Shown here one piece after another: positions 9,089 through 18,598 of a DNA stretch of 64,000 nt; position 1 is the stretch's first letter; the number at the start of each line of letters is the position of its first letter. Where the stretch lies: assembly GCF_000591415.1 (NCBI RefSeq), contig NZ_JEMF01000032.1, positions 17,034 through 81,033 of the forward strand. Direction: 5' to 3'. The position numbers and the translations under genes are program-made. A model generated the notes under the pieces. That model was not told the origin of the DNA. It made no database searches and saw only the letters and a list, made by a program, of their open reading frames with translations. The stretch is from Cobetia crustatorum. GTDB taxonomy: Bacteria > Pseudomonadota > Gammaproteobacteria > Pseudomonadales > Halomonadaceae.

Positions 9089-11290
9089 TCACTTACTCCT
9101 GTCAGCAGCGTCGATGTCAGCAGCATCTGTATCAGCGACGAATTCGAGCAGTACATCGCCTTGGGTGACGCTGTCGCCGGCGCTGAAGTGGAACTGTGCG
9201 ACCTGACCATCGGTCGGCGCGTTCATGGTGTGCTCCATCTTCATCGCTTCCATCACCATCAGTGGCGTGCCTGCCGTCACGCTGACACCGGCCTCAACCA
9301 GCTGAGCGACCACAGTGCCGTTCATCGGCGCGTTCAAGGTGGCCTGGGTCTCGTGTTGAGCGTGATTGACCGCATCGGCGCGGCGCCACAGCAAGCGTGA
9401 TTCGCCGTGCGGGCTTGCCAGCACCAAGACCTCGCCACCCGTGGCAGATGCGTGGCTGGCCTGCTGGCGGCGGCGATGGCCATCCAGTGTTACGGCAATC
9501 GCATTGCCCGAGAGAGGGTCGAGATGACCTTCATGTGTTGTAGTTGTTGCTTCTCCGGACAAGTGAGTGGTCACTTCAATCTGCCACTGACTTGGCGGAG
9601 TAGACGCTGCGCTGGCATAGGGGCGTCGTGCGATGACGTGAGCCACCTTGTCGCTGTTCTCATCGGCATCCGCATCGTTGGGCAGACACAGCGCGAGGCG
9701 TATCTGTTGGCGAGTGCCATTACGCCAGCCATCACGGCGCGCCCACGGGCTAGCGGGTTGCTCGCTGTGACCTTCATTCGATGCTTGTTCCGCGAGGCGT
9801 GAAAGTGCCAGTAGCGCACTGGAAGCCACGGTAATGTGATCAAGCTCAGCGACAGGGAAGAGGCTAGCGTGGTGACGCTCGATGAAGCGGGTATCCAGTC
9901 TGGCAGTGCGGAAATCTTCATGCGCCGCTAGGCGAGTCAGGAAGGCGCGATTGGTGGTAACGCCACGTACCTCGAGCGCGGCCAATGCGCGCAGCAGAAC
10001 TTCCAGCGCCTGCTCACGCGTTGGCCCGAAGGTGATCAACTTGGCCAGCATCGGGTCATAGTGCATCGAGACTTCATCGCCTTCGGCGACACCGGAATCG
10101 AGGCGCACCTGGCTGGCATCAAGACCAGCACCGGCGAGATCCAGGCGGAAGCGTTCGAGCAATCCGGTCGCCGGCAGGAAGTCGTTGTCCGGATCTTCTG
10201 CGTAAAGACGCGCCTCGAAGCTATGGCCTTCGAGTCTTAGCTCATCCTGCTGGCGAGGCAGGGGTTCGCCCCGCGCGATACGTAGCTGCCATTCGACGAG
10301 GTCTTCGCCGGTGATCATCTCGGTGACGGGGTGCTCGACCTGCAGGCGGGTATTCATCTCCATGAAATAGAAGGCGCCGTGCTGCTCGCTACCTGCGTCG
10401 GGTGCATCGAGCAGAAACTCGATGGTACCGGCACCGACATAGCCAATTTCACGTGCGGCACGCACGGCTGCCTCGCCCATTTCACGACGTAGCGCCGAGG
10501 TCAGGCCGGGGGCAGGCGCTTCTTCCAGCACCTTCTGGTGGCGACGCTGCACGCTGCAGTCACGTTCGAATAGATAGACGCCGCTGCCATAGGCATCGCA
10601 GAACACCTGCACCTCGACATGACGCGGCTGCGTCAGGTATTTCTCGATCAGCATGCGGTCGTCACCGAAGGCGGCGCGCGATTCACGGCGGCAGCTCTCC
10701 AGTGCGGCCTGGAAGTCGACGGTGTTTTCCACCACCCGCATGCCCTTGCCGCCTCCTCCGGCGCAGGCTTTGATCAACACCGGATAGCCCATGCGATCCG
10801 CTTCTGACTTGAGCAGCCCATCTTCCTGATTGTCACCGTGGTAGCCCGGCACCAGTGGCACGCTCGCGGCTTGCATGCGCGCCTTGGCGGCGGACTTGTC
10901 ACCCATCGCGGCAATCGCGCTTTCCGGCGGGCCAACGAAGATGATGCCGGCGGCATGCAATGCCTGTACGAAGGTGGCGTTCTCGGAGAGAAATCCATAA
11001 CCGGGATGCACGGCGTCGGCACCACTCAAGCGCGCGGCTGCAATGACCTTGTCGACATCAAGATAACTCTCGCGTGCGCTGGCCGGGCCAAGGCGTACTG
11101 CTTCATCCGCCTCGCGAACGTGCAGGGCATTGGCATCGGCGTCGGAGTAGACCGCCACGGTGCTGATACCCATGGCACGTGCAGTGCGCATCACGCGCAC
11201 CGCAATCTCGCCACGATTGGCAATCAGTAGCTTGCGGATCGCGCCGCAACCGGTGGGCAGGTGCTGTTCAGTGTCGCGGTTGGCGTTCAT
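9089..11290 (-). CDS. liuD: Methylcrotonyl-CoA carboxylase biotin-carrying alpha subunit
   Basis: The 733-residue subunit carries biotin carboxylase and biotin carrier domains and, with LiuB, converts 3-methylcrotonyl-CoA to 3-methylglutaconyl-CoA. Visible are the N-terminal LLIANRGEIAVRV, the ATP-grasp glycine loop KACAGGGGKGMR near residue 190, EMNTRLQVEHPVTE with catalytic residues, and the biotinyl motif VMEAMKMEHTM near residue 685 whose lysine is biotinylated. It is some 60 residues longer than typical MCC alpha chains, mainly in a low-complexity linker around residues 510-600. Position between liuC and liuE and the paired beta subunit make MCC far more likely than propionyl- or acetyl-CoA carboxylase. 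Confidence 0.95.
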   Translation of the reverse strand: MNANRDTEQHLPTGCGAIRKLLIANRGEIAVRVMRTARAMGISTVAVYSDADANALHVREADEAVRLGPASARESYLDVDKVIAAARLSGADAVHPGYGFLSENATFVQALHAAGIIFVGPPESAIAAMGDKSAAKARMQAASVPLVPGYHGDNQEDGLLKSEADRMGYPVLIKACAGGGGKGMRVVENTVDFQAALESCRRESRAAFGDDRMLIEKYLTQPRHVEVQVFCDAYGSGVYLFERDCSVQRRHQKVLEEAPAPGLTSALRREMGEAAVRAAREIGYVGAGTIEFLLDAPDAGSEQHGAFYFMEMNTRLQVEHPVTEMITGEDLVEWQLRIARGEPLPRQQDELRLEGHSFEARLYAEDPDNDFLPATGLLERFRLDLAGAGLDASQVRLDSGVAEGDEVSMHYDPMLAKLITFGPTREQALEVLLRALAALEVRGVTTNRAFLTRLAAHEDFRTARLDTRFIERHHASLFPVAELDHITVASSALLALSRLAEQASNEGHSEQPASPWARRDGWRNGTRQQIRLALCLPNDADADENSDKVAHVIARRPYASAASTPPSQWQIEVTTHLSGEATTTTHEGHLDPLSGNAIAVTLDGHRRRQQASHASATGGEVLVLASPHGESRLLWRRADAVNHAQHETQATLNAPMNGTVVAQLVEAGVSVTAGTPLMVMEAMKMEHTMNAPTDGQVAQFHFSAGDSVTQGDVLLEFVADTDAADIDAADRSK

Positions 11291-11402
11291 GGCAAAATCC
11301 CGTGGCGAAGGTGAAGGTAGAGTCGATAGATAGAGGCGATGATCAAAAACGCCATCAATTCAGGTCATCAAGCCGGTCAAGAAGCGAGCGGGTCATTTGG
11401 CG

Positions 11403-12218
11403 TCATGACGACGTCCAGGGGGCTGGCGTGCCAGCAAAGAATGCCGCCAGCCCCGCTTGCCCTGTCTCGCTGACACGCAGCTGGCTGATCGTCTGGCAGC
11501 AGCGTTCGCGTAGGGCGGCGCCATCATCGTCATGTGACCCACTCGCGACCTCAGCCAGCAGCGCCTTGGTGGCGCGGCTGGCCTGCGGCGACGTGGCCAA
11601 TAGCGTGTTCAGCATCTCGTCGAGACGTGTATCGAGCGTGTCTCCCGCGCAGATCTCATGCACCAGGCCGAGATGATGCGCGGTCGCGGAGTCGATGACC
11701 TCAGCCGTCAGCGCATAGCGGCGCATCTGGCGGACGCCAATCGCGCGTTGCACATAGGGGCTGATTACCGCCGGTGCCAGGCCAATACGTACCTCGGAAA
11801 GACAGAAACGGGCGCGTTCGGCAGCCAACACGATGTCGCAACAGGCCGCGAGACCGACGGCACCGCCGAAAGTGGCCCCCTGTACACGGCACACGCTCGG
11901 GCAAGGCAGGGTGTCGAGCAACTGCATCAGGCGCGCCAGCTCACGCGAGTCAGCCAGATTATCTTCCAGCGAATAGTCGACCATGCGTTGCATCCAGCGC
12001 AGGTCGGCACCGGCGGAGAAGCTCTTGCCTTCAGAGGCCAGCACGACGATGCGTACCTCGTTTGACAAGGCGAGTGAATGCAGCGTCTCGAGGTGGCGAT
12101 TCAGCTCGCCAATCAAAATGTCATCGAAAGCGTTATGCACGTCAGGGCGCGTCAGCGTCAGTGTCGCCACACCGCGTGCATCGATCTCGAGTCGGCTGAA
12201 CTGGCTGTGGGTATTCAT
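11403..12218 (-). CDS. liuC: Enoyl-CoA hydratase-family 3-methylglutaconyl-CoA hydratase
   Basis: The 271-residue crotonase-fold protein hydrates 3-methylglutaconyl-CoA to HMG-CoA. Crotonase features are present: the oxyanion-hole segments FSAGADLRWM (residues ~65-75) and GATFGGAVGLAACCDI (~110-125), and SEVRIGLAPAVISPYV with the position of the catalytic acid. The ATG at 12218 follows AAGGTGG; a GTG 15 bases upstream is an alternative. The gene sits between liuB and liuD with gaps of 83 and 112 bp. The operon position, not the sequence alone, gives the substrate. Confidence 0.92.
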   Translation of the reverse strand: MNTHSQFSRLEIDARGVATLTLTRPDVHNAFDDILIGELNRHLETLHSLALSNEVRIVVLASEGKSFSAGADLRWMQRMVDYSLEDNLADSRELARLMQLLDTLPCPSVCRVQGATFGGAVGLAACCDIVLAAERARFCLSEVRIGLAPAVISPYVQRAIGVRQMRRYALTAEVIDSATAHHLGLVHEICAGDTLDTRLDEMLNTLLATSPQASRATKALLAEVASGSHDDDGAALRERCCQTISQLRVSETGQAGLAAFFAGTPAPWTSS

Positions 12219-12301
12219 CGCGACTTTATCCACCTTGTTAGCAAAAAGATCATGGATAGAGAAATAAATCGATTTTGACGACTAGTATTTCGTGGGGTTG
12301 G

Positions 12302-13909
12302 TTACATCCGGAATACACCGAAGCGGCTCTCTTCTATCTCGGCATTCATCGCGGCCGCCAGTGACAGGCCAAGGATGTCGCGAGTCTGCAGAGGGTCGAT
12401 CACACCGTCATCCCATAAACGTGCACTGGCATAGGTGGGGTGCCCTTGACGCTCGTATTGATCGCGCACCGGCGCCTTGAAGTCTTCCTCAGCCTGCTGT
12501 GGCCACTCGCGTCCTTCGCGACTGTGTTGCTCGCGCTTGACCTGTGCCAGCACGTTGGCGGCTTGTTCACCGCCCATGACCGAGATGCGTGCGTTGGGCC
12601 ACATGAACAGCAGATTCGGATCATAGGCGCGTCCGCACATGCCATAGTTGCCAGCCCCGAAGCTGCCGCCGATCAGGATGGTGAACTTGGGCACCTTGGC
12701 GCAGGCCACCGCCGTCACCAGCTTGGCGCCGTGCTTGGCGATACCTTCGTGCTCATGGCGTGAGCCGACCATGAAACCGGTGATGTTTTGCAGGAAGACC
12801 AGCGGAATCTTGCGCTGGGCACATAGCTCGATGAAGTGAGCACCCTTGACGGCGCTCTCGGAGAACAGCACGCCGTTGTTGGCGATGATGCCCACTGGGT
12901 GGCCATGAATGTGGGCGAATCCGGTGACGAGGGTCTCACCGTAGTAGCGCTTGAACTCATCGAAATCGGAGTCATCGACAACACGCCCGATGATTTCACG
13001 CACATCAAAAGGCTTCTTGAGGTCTGTGCCGACGATGCCGTAGATCTCGCGTGGATCGAGCCGCGGCGGCCGCGATTCCCGCAGTGCGAGCTGTCCCTTG
13101 CGCTGCCAGTTGAGGCGTGACACGGCGCGGCGTGCCAGCTGCAGGGCGTGGGCATCATTGTCGGCCAGATGATCAGCCACCCCGCTGATCTTGCAGTGCA
13201 CCTCGGCACCACCAAGGGCTTCGGCACTGATGTCTTCACCCGTCGCGGCCTTCACCAGCGGGGGGCCGGCGAGGAAGATGGTGCCCTGCTCACGCACGAT
13301 GATGGATTCATCGGCCATGGCTGGCACGTAGGCGCCGCCTGCGGTACACGAGCCCATCACCACGGCGATCTGCGGAATGCCTTCGGCAGACAGGGTGGCC
13401 TGGTTGTAGAAGATGCGGCCGAAGTGATCGCGGTCCGGGAAGACCTCATCCTGATGAGGCAGGTGCGCGCCCCCGGAATCGACCAGGTAAATGCACGGCA
13501 GGCGATGCTTGCGGGCCACTTCTTGCGCGCGCAGGTGCTTCTTCACCGTCAGCGGGAAGTAGGTGCCGCCCTTGACGGTGGCATCGTTGGCGACGATGAC
13601 GCATTCGATGCCACTGACGCGGCCGATACCGGTGACCAATCCCGCACCGGGCACTGAGCTGTCATAGACCTCATGTGCTGCCAGTGCCGATAGCTCAAGA
13701 AACGGAGAGCCCTCGTCGATGAGGTGATCGATACGCTCGCGCACGAACAGCTTGCCGCGCGATTCGTGACGTTCGCGGGCCTTGTCGCCACCGCCCGCCG
13801 CGACAGTTTCCAGCAGCGCATGCAGACGCTCGACCTCGGCCCGCAGCGCTGCGTCGTTGGCGCGGAACTGGTCGCTACGCGGATTGATCAGGGACGTCAG
13901 AATGGCCAT
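12302..13909 (-). CDS. liuB: Methylcrotonyl-CoA carboxylase carboxyltransferase beta subunit
   Basis: The 535-residue carboxyltransferase subunit partners LiuD. It holds two crotonase-like halves: the N-terminal half with [15 protein letters not shown] and [19 protein letters not shown] (oxyanion glycine loop), and the C-terminal half with [15 protein letters not shown] and [16 protein letters not shown]. The length is that of bacterial MCC beta (about 535), shorter than AccA/AccD fusions. It lies between liuA (112 bp) and liuC in the minus-strand operon. Confidence 0.96.
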   Translation of the reverse strand: MAILTSLINPRSDQFRANDAALRAEVERLHALLETVAAGGGDKARERHESRGKLFVRERIDHLIDEGSPFLELSALAAHEVYDSSVPGAGLVTGIGRVSGIECVIVANDATVKGGTYFPLTVKKHLRAQEVARKHRLPCIYLVDSGGAHLPHQDEVFPDRDHFGRIFYNQATLSAEGIPQIAVVMGSCTAGGAYVPAMADESIIVREQGTIFLAGPPLVKAATGEDISAEALGGAEVHCKISGVADHLADNDAHALQLARRAVSRLNWQRKGQLALRESRPPRLDPREIYGIVGTDLKKPFDVREIIGRVVDDSDFDEFKRYYGETLVTGFAHIHGHPVGIIANNGVLFSESAVKGAHFIELCAQRKIPLVFLQNITGFMVGSRHEHEGIAKHGAKLVTAVACAKVPKFTILIGGSFGAGNYGMCGRAYDPNLLFMWPNARISVMGGEQAANVLAQVKREQHSREGREWPQQAEEDFKAPVRDQYERQGHPTYASARLWDDGVIDPLQTRDILGLSLAAAMNAEIEESRFGVFRM

Positions 13910-14020
13910 GTGGCGGCTCCCTCAGTGGAATAAGTGAACAGGGAAACAGGTGGGCAGGAGAGGCTGCCCAGCCGTCGGACATCAAGGGAACAACAGACAT
14001 GAGAGAGGCAAGGCGATTCC

Positions 14021-15190
14021 TCATGCACTCTCGTTGAATAGCTCACGCCCGATCAGCATGCGGCGAATCTCGCTGGTGCCCGCACCGATTTCATAAAGTT
14101 TGGCATCACGCAGCAGGCGGCCAGTGGCGTACTCATTGATGTAGCCGTTGCCGCCCAGCAACTGGATGGCATCCAGTGCCATCTGGGTCGCCTTTTCGGC
14201 GCAATATAGGATGACGCCGGCGGAGTCCTTGCGTGAGGTCTGGCCGCGGTCACAGGCATTGGCGACGGCATAAAGATAGGCGCGGCAGGCATTCAGGGTG
14301 GTGTACATATCGGCCACCTTGCCCTGCACCAACTGAAATTCACCGATTGCCTGCCCGAACTGACGGCGTTCATGCAGATAGGGCACCACGATATCCATGC
14401 ACGCTTGCATGATGCCGATGGGGCCAGCGGCCAGTACGGTGCGTTCGAAGTCCAGTCCACGCATCAGCACTTTCACGCCGCGGTTGACCTCGCCGAGTAC
14501 GTTCTCGGCGGGCACCTGACAGTCCTGGAACACCAGCTCACAGGTGTTGGAGCCGCGCATGCCGAGCTTGTCGAGTTTCTGGGCGGTGGAGAAGCCCGGG
14601 AAGTCATGCTCGACGATGAAAGCAGTGATGCCCTTGGAGCCGGCATCCGGGTCAGTCTTGGCATACACCACCAGGGTGTGGGCGTCTGGGCCGTTGGTGA
14701 TCCACATCTTGTTGCCGTTGAGCACGTAGTGATCACCACGCTTCTCGGCCTTGAGCTTCATGGAGACGACGTCAGACCCCGCGCCCGGTTCGGACATCGC
14801 CAGGGCACCGACATGTTCACCGCTCATCAGTTTCGGCAGATAGCGAGCCTTCTGCTCCGCGCTGCCGTTGAGCTTGATCTGATTGACGCACAGATTGGAG
14901 TGCGCGCCGTAAGAGAGGGCTACCGAGGCGCTGGCCCGCGAGATTTCTTCCATGGCGATGCAATGGGCCAGATAACCCATGCCGCTACCGCCATCTTCGT
15001 CTGGAACAGTGATTCCCAGCAGGCCCATGTCACCGAACTTCTGCCACAGGTCCGCGGGGAAGTCGTTGTTGGCATCAATCTCAGCCGCTCGCGGAGCAAT
15101 CTCGTCACGTGCGAAGGCGTTGACCTGCTCGCGCAGCATGGTATGAGTCTCGTCGAGTCCGAAGTCCAGCGGCGTGTAGAGGCTGTGCAT
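14021..15190 (-). CDS. liuA: Isovaleryl-CoA dehydrogenase, first gene of the leucine operon
   Basis: The 389-residue flavoenzyme oxidises isovaleryl-CoA to 3-methylcrotonyl-CoA with electrons passing to ETF. Acyl-CoA dehydrogenase landmarks are [26 protein letters not shown] and the C-terminal [19 protein letters not shown]. At the place where most acyl-CoA dehydrogenases have the catalytic Glu (as in EGT) it has GAGT; the base is instead expected in [10 protein letters not shown], the relocated Glu known from human isovaleryl-CoA dehydrogenase. That pattern separates it from the second acyl-CoA dehydrogenase at 34127. Upstream is a LiuR-type palindrome. Confidence 0.96.
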   Translation of the reverse strand: MHSLYTPLDFGLDETHTMLREQVNAFARDEIAPRAAEIDANNDFPADLWQKFGDMGLLGITVPDEDGGSGMGYLAHCIAMEEISRASASVALSYGAHSNLCVNQIKLNGSAEQKARYLPKLMSGEHVGALAMSEPGAGSDVVSMKLKAEKRGDHYVLNGNKMWITNGPDAHTLVVYAKTDPDAGSKGITAFIVEHDFPGFSTAQKLDKLGMRGSNTCELVFQDCQVPAENVLGEVNRGVKVLMRGLDFERTVLAAGPIGIMQACMDIVVPYLHERRQFGQAIGEFQLVQGKVADMYTTLNACRAYLYAVANACDRGQTSRKDSAGVILYCAEKATQMALDAIQLLGGNGYINEYATGRLLRDAKLYEIGAGTSEIRRMLIGRELFNESA

Positions 15191-15262
15191 GGTCAGGATT
15201 CCTGTCTTGAGAGGCTGAGGGTTTGGCGATAGTGCAGTGCATTAATCTACTCTAGGTCAAAG

Positions 15263-15280
15263 TTGACGTTAACGTAAAGG
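15263..15280. promoter_or_regulatory. LiuR-type operator upstream of liuA
   Basis: TTGACGTTAACGTAAAGG contains a near-perfect palindrome around GTTAAC, 73 bp from the liuA start. It differs at one base from the perfect 16-bp palindrome at 32253-32268 beside the MerR-family gene; the shared GG after it is also conserved. MerR-family activators bind such dyads within the promoter. On this basis the MerR protein encoded at 31614 should control liuABCDE. Confidence 0.75.
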
Positions 15281-15478
15281 TTATAGTCGCCTGCTTTGAC
15301 CAAGGTCGCACGGCACTATGCTGTTGTCATGGAAGACGCTGTGTTGTTGTCATGATGACGTACACTTTTTTCGCCTGATAATCGGTCGACTGGTAATCTG
15401 GTGTTCATGTTCGTAAAACAACCTTCAGGCATCTTTCCTCCCTCGGCCTGCCTCTCACCTGCAAGAAGGACCTTCCCG

Positions 15479-16219
15479 ATGAGTGATGACAGTGCCCCGG
15501 CGGTTCGCTTTAGCGACCTGCATAAGGGCTTTTCCGGTCAGCGCCTGTTTGAAGGCATTGACCTTGAGTTGCCGCGAGATCGCATTACTGCACTAGTCGG
15601 TGCCAGTGGTTGCGGCAAGTCGACCTTGCTGCAATTGATCAATGGGCTGATTCGCCCGGACGCCGGCAAGGTCGAGGTGTTCGGCGCGGCGGTGGATTAC
15701 ACCAATCTGCCCGTGATGCGGCGCCGGATAGGCTATGCCGTGCAGCAGATTGGCTTGTTTCCGCACCTCAGCGTGCGCGACAACATTGCCATTCTTGCTG
15801 ATCGAGAGAAGTGGGAGGAATCGCGGGTCAAGGCACGCATCGAGCGACTCTTCGCGATGATGGATCTCGATCTGGCCCTACTGACCCGCTATCCCCATGA
15901 GATTTCCGGTGGCCAGGCACAACGTGTCGGACTGTGCCGCGCCATGATGCTGGAGCCACCGTTGCTACTGCTCGATGAGGCGTTCTCGGCGGTGGACCCA
16001 ATCACGCGCATCGAGGTGCATGCCCAGTTCCAGCGCATGCAGCAGGAGGAGCCACGCAGCGTGGTGATGGTGACGCATGACATGAATGAGGCGTTGAGTC
16101 TCTCCGATCACATGGTGGTGATGGCGCCCGGCGTGGTGTTGCAGGCCGCCAGTCCCGACATCATTGCCAAGGCGCCTGCGGATGAGCGTGTGGCCCGACT
16201 GCTGGAGGCACGCGCATGA
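15479..16219 (+). CDS. Osmoprotectant/glycine betaine-type ABC transporter ATP-binding protein
   Basis: The 246-residue ATPase energises import through the fused partner encoded next. Walker A is GASGCGKST at residues ~40-48, the Q-loop lies in GYAVQQIGLFPHLSV, the ABC signature is EISGGQAQRVGLCRAM, and Walker B LLLLDEAFSAVDPI is followed by the H-loop VTHDMNEAL. It lacks the C-terminal CBS pair seen in OpuAA/OpuCA, so it is a minimal type like OsmV-short forms. The start at 15479 follows AAGGA at eight bases; the frame is open 78 bases further but without a better site. Its stop overlaps the next start as ATGA. Confidence 0.9.
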   Translation: MSDDSAPAVRFSDLHKGFSGQRLFEGIDLELPRDRITALVGASGCGKSTLLQLINGLIRPDAGKVEVFGAAVDYTNLPVMRRRIGYAVQQIGLFPHLSVRDNIAILADREKWEESRVKARIERLFAMMDLDLALLTRYPHEISGGQAQRVGLCRAMMLEPPLLLLDEAFSAVDPITRIEVHAQFQRMQQEEPRSVVMVTHDMNEALSLSDHMVVMAPGVVLQAASPDIIAKAPADERVARLLEARA

Positions 16220-17781
16220 TGACCTCGATTCCTCTGCGTGCACGCGCTGCACTGACCAATATGCTGTTGATCGTCGGCCTGCTGCTGGCAAGCCTGGGGA
16301 CGCTGCTGGCAAGCCCCGCTACCATGGCCGCAGAAGAGGTGGCCGAATGGCCGGCTGACAAGCCCATCGTGATCGGCTCCAAGGCGGATCGCGAGGGGTA
16401 TCTGTTGGGCGAGATGTTTGCGCAGGTGCTGGAGGACGCTGGCTACACGGTCGAGCGTCGTTTGGGGCTGGGGCAGACCATCATCACCTATCAGGGCCTG
16501 GCGGAAGGCGAGCTGGATGTCTATCCCGAGTACACCGGTACGCTGGCGCACGCCATTCTCAAGCTGGATAACGTGCCTTCACTTGAGAAGCTGGATGCAC
16601 TGAGTCGCGAACGCGGCCTCAAGGTGCTCAAGCCGCTGGGCTTCAACAATACTTATGCGATCAGTATGCGCCGCGATCAGGCCGAGTCGCTCGGTATCGC
16701 CACTATCGGTGATCTGGCGGCGCATCCTGAATTGTCACTGGCGATGTCACATGAGTTCGTCAAGCGGTCGGATGGCTGGCCGGGGTTGGCGGCGGCCTAT
16801 GACTTGCCGCAGGTGCCGCGAGGTATCGAGCACGGCATCGCCTATCAGGCGCTGCGCGAGAGCAAGATCGATGGCACCGACGCCTACTCCACCGAGGGCG
16901 ACATCAAGCGTTTCGACTTCGTGCTGCTGGAAGATGACAAGGGCTACTTCCCGGAGTATCTGGCGGTGCCCTTCGTGAATGCCGCCTTGCCCGAGAAGGC
17001 CGTCGCGGCGCTCAACCAGCTGGCGGGCAGTCTGGATGAGGACAGCATGCAGGCGCTGAATGCCGAGGTCTCCACCGATGAGAAGAGCTTCGCGCAGGTG
17101 GCCAGTCGCTTCATTCAGGAGCAGGGCATCACGAGCGAGCAGCGCGTGGTCAGCGGCGCCAAGTGGGACAAGCTGGGTACCAATCTGATCGAGCATCTGC
17201 AGCTGACGCTGTCGGCACTGCTACTGGCATGTCTGGTCGGCTTGCCGTTATCGCTGCTGGTATATCGCAACCCGAAGGTGTCGCGCGTGGTGCTCTACGT
17301 GACCGGTCTGTTGCAGACGATTCCGTCGATTGCACTACTGGCGCTGATGATCCCGCTGTTCGGCATCGGTGTGGTACCGGCGGTGATCGCGTTGTTCGTT
17401 TATTCGCTGCTGCCGATCATCCGTTCTGCCATCACGGCATTGCTGACGGTCGACCCGCTGTTGGTCAAGGTGGCGCGCGGCATGGGCCTGACGCGCCGCG
17501 AGCAGCTGCGGCACGTCATCCTGCCGCTGGCGACGCCGAACCTGCTGACCGGTATCAAAACGGCGGCCATCATCAATATCGGTACCGCGACGTTGGCGGC
17601 CTTTATCGGTGCTGGCGGGTTGGGTGAGCCGATCGTGACGGGGCTGTCGCTCAATGACTATGATCTGGTGCTGTATGGCGCGATTCCGGCAGCCTTGCTC
17701 GCCATCTGTGCAGAGCTTCTATTCGAGCTGTTCGAGCGCATGGTGATTCCGGCGCACATGCGCGGTCTCAAGACGCGTTGA
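16216..17781 (+). CDS. Fused substrate-binding protein and permease of an osmoprotectant-type ABC importer
   Basis: The 521-residue chain joins two functions. Residues ~1-38 look like a signal or anchor helix ending in ATMAAEE; residues ~45-300 are an OpuAC/ProX-type periplasmic binding domain (IVIGSKADREGYLLGEMF, YPEYTGTL, YAISMRRDQAES, DAYSTEGDIKRFDF, conserved for quaternary-amine binders); residues ~320-515 are a BPD permease domain with the EAA-loop-like GMGLTRREQLRHVILPLATPNLLTG. The ligand domain precedes the permease, the reverse of Gram-positive OpuAB-type fusions with the receptor at the C-terminus. Fusion to the membrane fits a Gram-negative receptor tethered in the periplasm. Betaine, choline or a related osmolyte is likely but unproven. 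Confidence 0.9.
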   Translation: MMTSIPLRARAALTNMLLIVGLLLASLGTLLASPATMAAEEVAEWPADKPIVIGSKADREGYLLGEMFAQVLEDAGYTVERRLGLGQTIITYQGLAEGELDVYPEYTGTLAHAILKLDNVPSLEKLDALSRERGLKVLKPLGFNNTYAISMRRDQAESLGIATIGDLAAHPELSLAMSHEFVKRSDGWPGLAAAYDLPQVPRGIEHGIAYQALRESKIDGTDAYSTEGDIKRFDFVLLEDDKGYFPEYLAVPFVNAALPEKAVAALNQLAGSLDEDSMQALNAEVSTDEKSFAQVASRFIQEQGITSEQRVVSGAKWDKLGTNLIEHLQLTLSALLLACLVGLPLSLLVYRNPKVSRVVLYVTGLLQTIPSIALLALMIPLFGIGVVPAVIALFVYSLLPIIRSAITALLTVDPLLVKVARGMGLTRREQLRHVILPLATPNLLTGIKTAAIINIGTATLAAFIGAGGLGEPIVTGLSLNDYDLVLYGAIPAALLAICAELLFELFERMVIPAHMRGLKTR

Positions 17782-17923
17782 GGTGACACATGCGCGTCTG
17801 GCGCGGCCAATGGGTCGCGCTTGCTGGAAATGGGTGTCCTCTGAAGTGACTATGCTGCTACTGGCCTGTGCCAGTCCGGGTCGATGTCAGTACTGACCAT
17901 CTCTCTTGATAAGGAACAATTCG

Positions 17924-18157
17924 ATGATGAATGCCTCACGTATCATATCCAGAGGGAACCAGCAGCTATTGATCATCCTGGCGTTGGGAAGCCTGGTAGT
18001 GCTGTCAGGTTGCGGGGGACGTGAGGTGTCCGTCCAGCCCACGATCAGTGCGACCAATGATCCTTATCATCATCCCGATGCTGGCAAGGACCATACCCAG
18101 CCGGATGCGTCGGGGAACGAGGTGCAGTCGGGGCTAGAGATCAGTACTGACATCTAG
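17924..18157 (+). CDS. Small lipoprotein of unknown function
   Basis: The 77-residue product has a lipoprotein signal: a charged N-terminus with Arg residues, a hydrophobic core LLIILALGSLVV and the lipobox LSGC with the acylated cysteine near residue 30. The mature ~48 residues are polar, rich in Asp, His, Pro and Gly (including PYHHPDAGKDH) and without recognisable domain. AAGGAA precedes the ATG at 17924 by seven bases. It lies 142 bp after the ABC permease fusion and 171 bp before another small lipoprotein gene. No family is recognised. Confidence 0.65.
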   Translation: MMNASRIISRGNQQLLIILALGSLVVLSGCGGREVSVQPTISATNDPYHHPDAGKDHTQPDASGNEVQSGLEISTDI

Positions 18158-18328
18158 CGTGGTCAACGACAGTCCCTGTCGCCAGTCTTTGACAAGCTGT
18201 GCAGCAAACAAGGAATGGGAGGATGCAGGATTAACGTTGAGGCTTCCCGGGAGTAAAGTGGTGTTTGATAGTGAGGGCTTGCTGACAGACCACAGACAGC
18301 GGCCCTTACCCACCTCAAGGAGAAAGTC

Positions 18329-18499
18329 TTGCGTATAACATCATTGATTCCTGCGATTGTCCTCGTGGCTGCTACCTTGGCGCTGAGTGGTTGTGGCCTG
18401 TTCGGCCATGGTCATGGGCACGGCGGCGGTCATGGTGGTGGAAAGCCGCACGCCATGCTGGATAGCACTGCCACAGCACAGGTCGCCAGCATTTCCTGA
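18329..18499 (+). CDS. Very small His/Gly-rich lipoprotein with TTG start
   Basis: This 56-codon gene has a strong Shine-Dalgarno AAGGAGA at 18317-18323 and a TTG start at 18329. The product begins MRITSLIPAIVLVAATLA, a typical lipoprotein signal, then the lipobox LSGC with Cys at residue 22. The mature 35 residues start CGLFGHGHGHGGGHGGGKPH, a histidine-glycine cluster with five His in 15 residues that could bind Ni, Zn, Cu or Fe; the tail is TATAQVASIS. A good terminator follows 26 bp after the stop, which supports a real gene. Metal binding is an inference from composition only; the neighbouring FecCD-type importer, convergent with it, makes a metal role attractive but unproven. Confidence 0.6.
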   Translation: MRITSLIPAIVLVAATLALSGCGLFGHGHGHGGGHGGGKPHAMLDSTATAQVASIS

Positions 18500-18524
18500 T
18501 CGCCATTCAGGTTCGCGAGAAGTG

Positions 18525-18568
18525 AAAAAGCCGCCTTTTGCTCGATTCGAGTAGAGGGCGGCTTTTTT
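18525..18568. terminator. Bidirectional intrinsic terminator
   Basis: AAAAAGCCGCC at 18525-18535 pairs with GGCGGCTTTTTT at 18557-18568 around an AT-richer loop. It ends the lipoprotein transcript on the plus strand and the FecE-like transcript (stop at 18599) on the minus strand. Confidence 0.85.
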
Positions 18569-18598
18569 GTGTCTGCAAGATGACTGGGAGGGGGCTGA

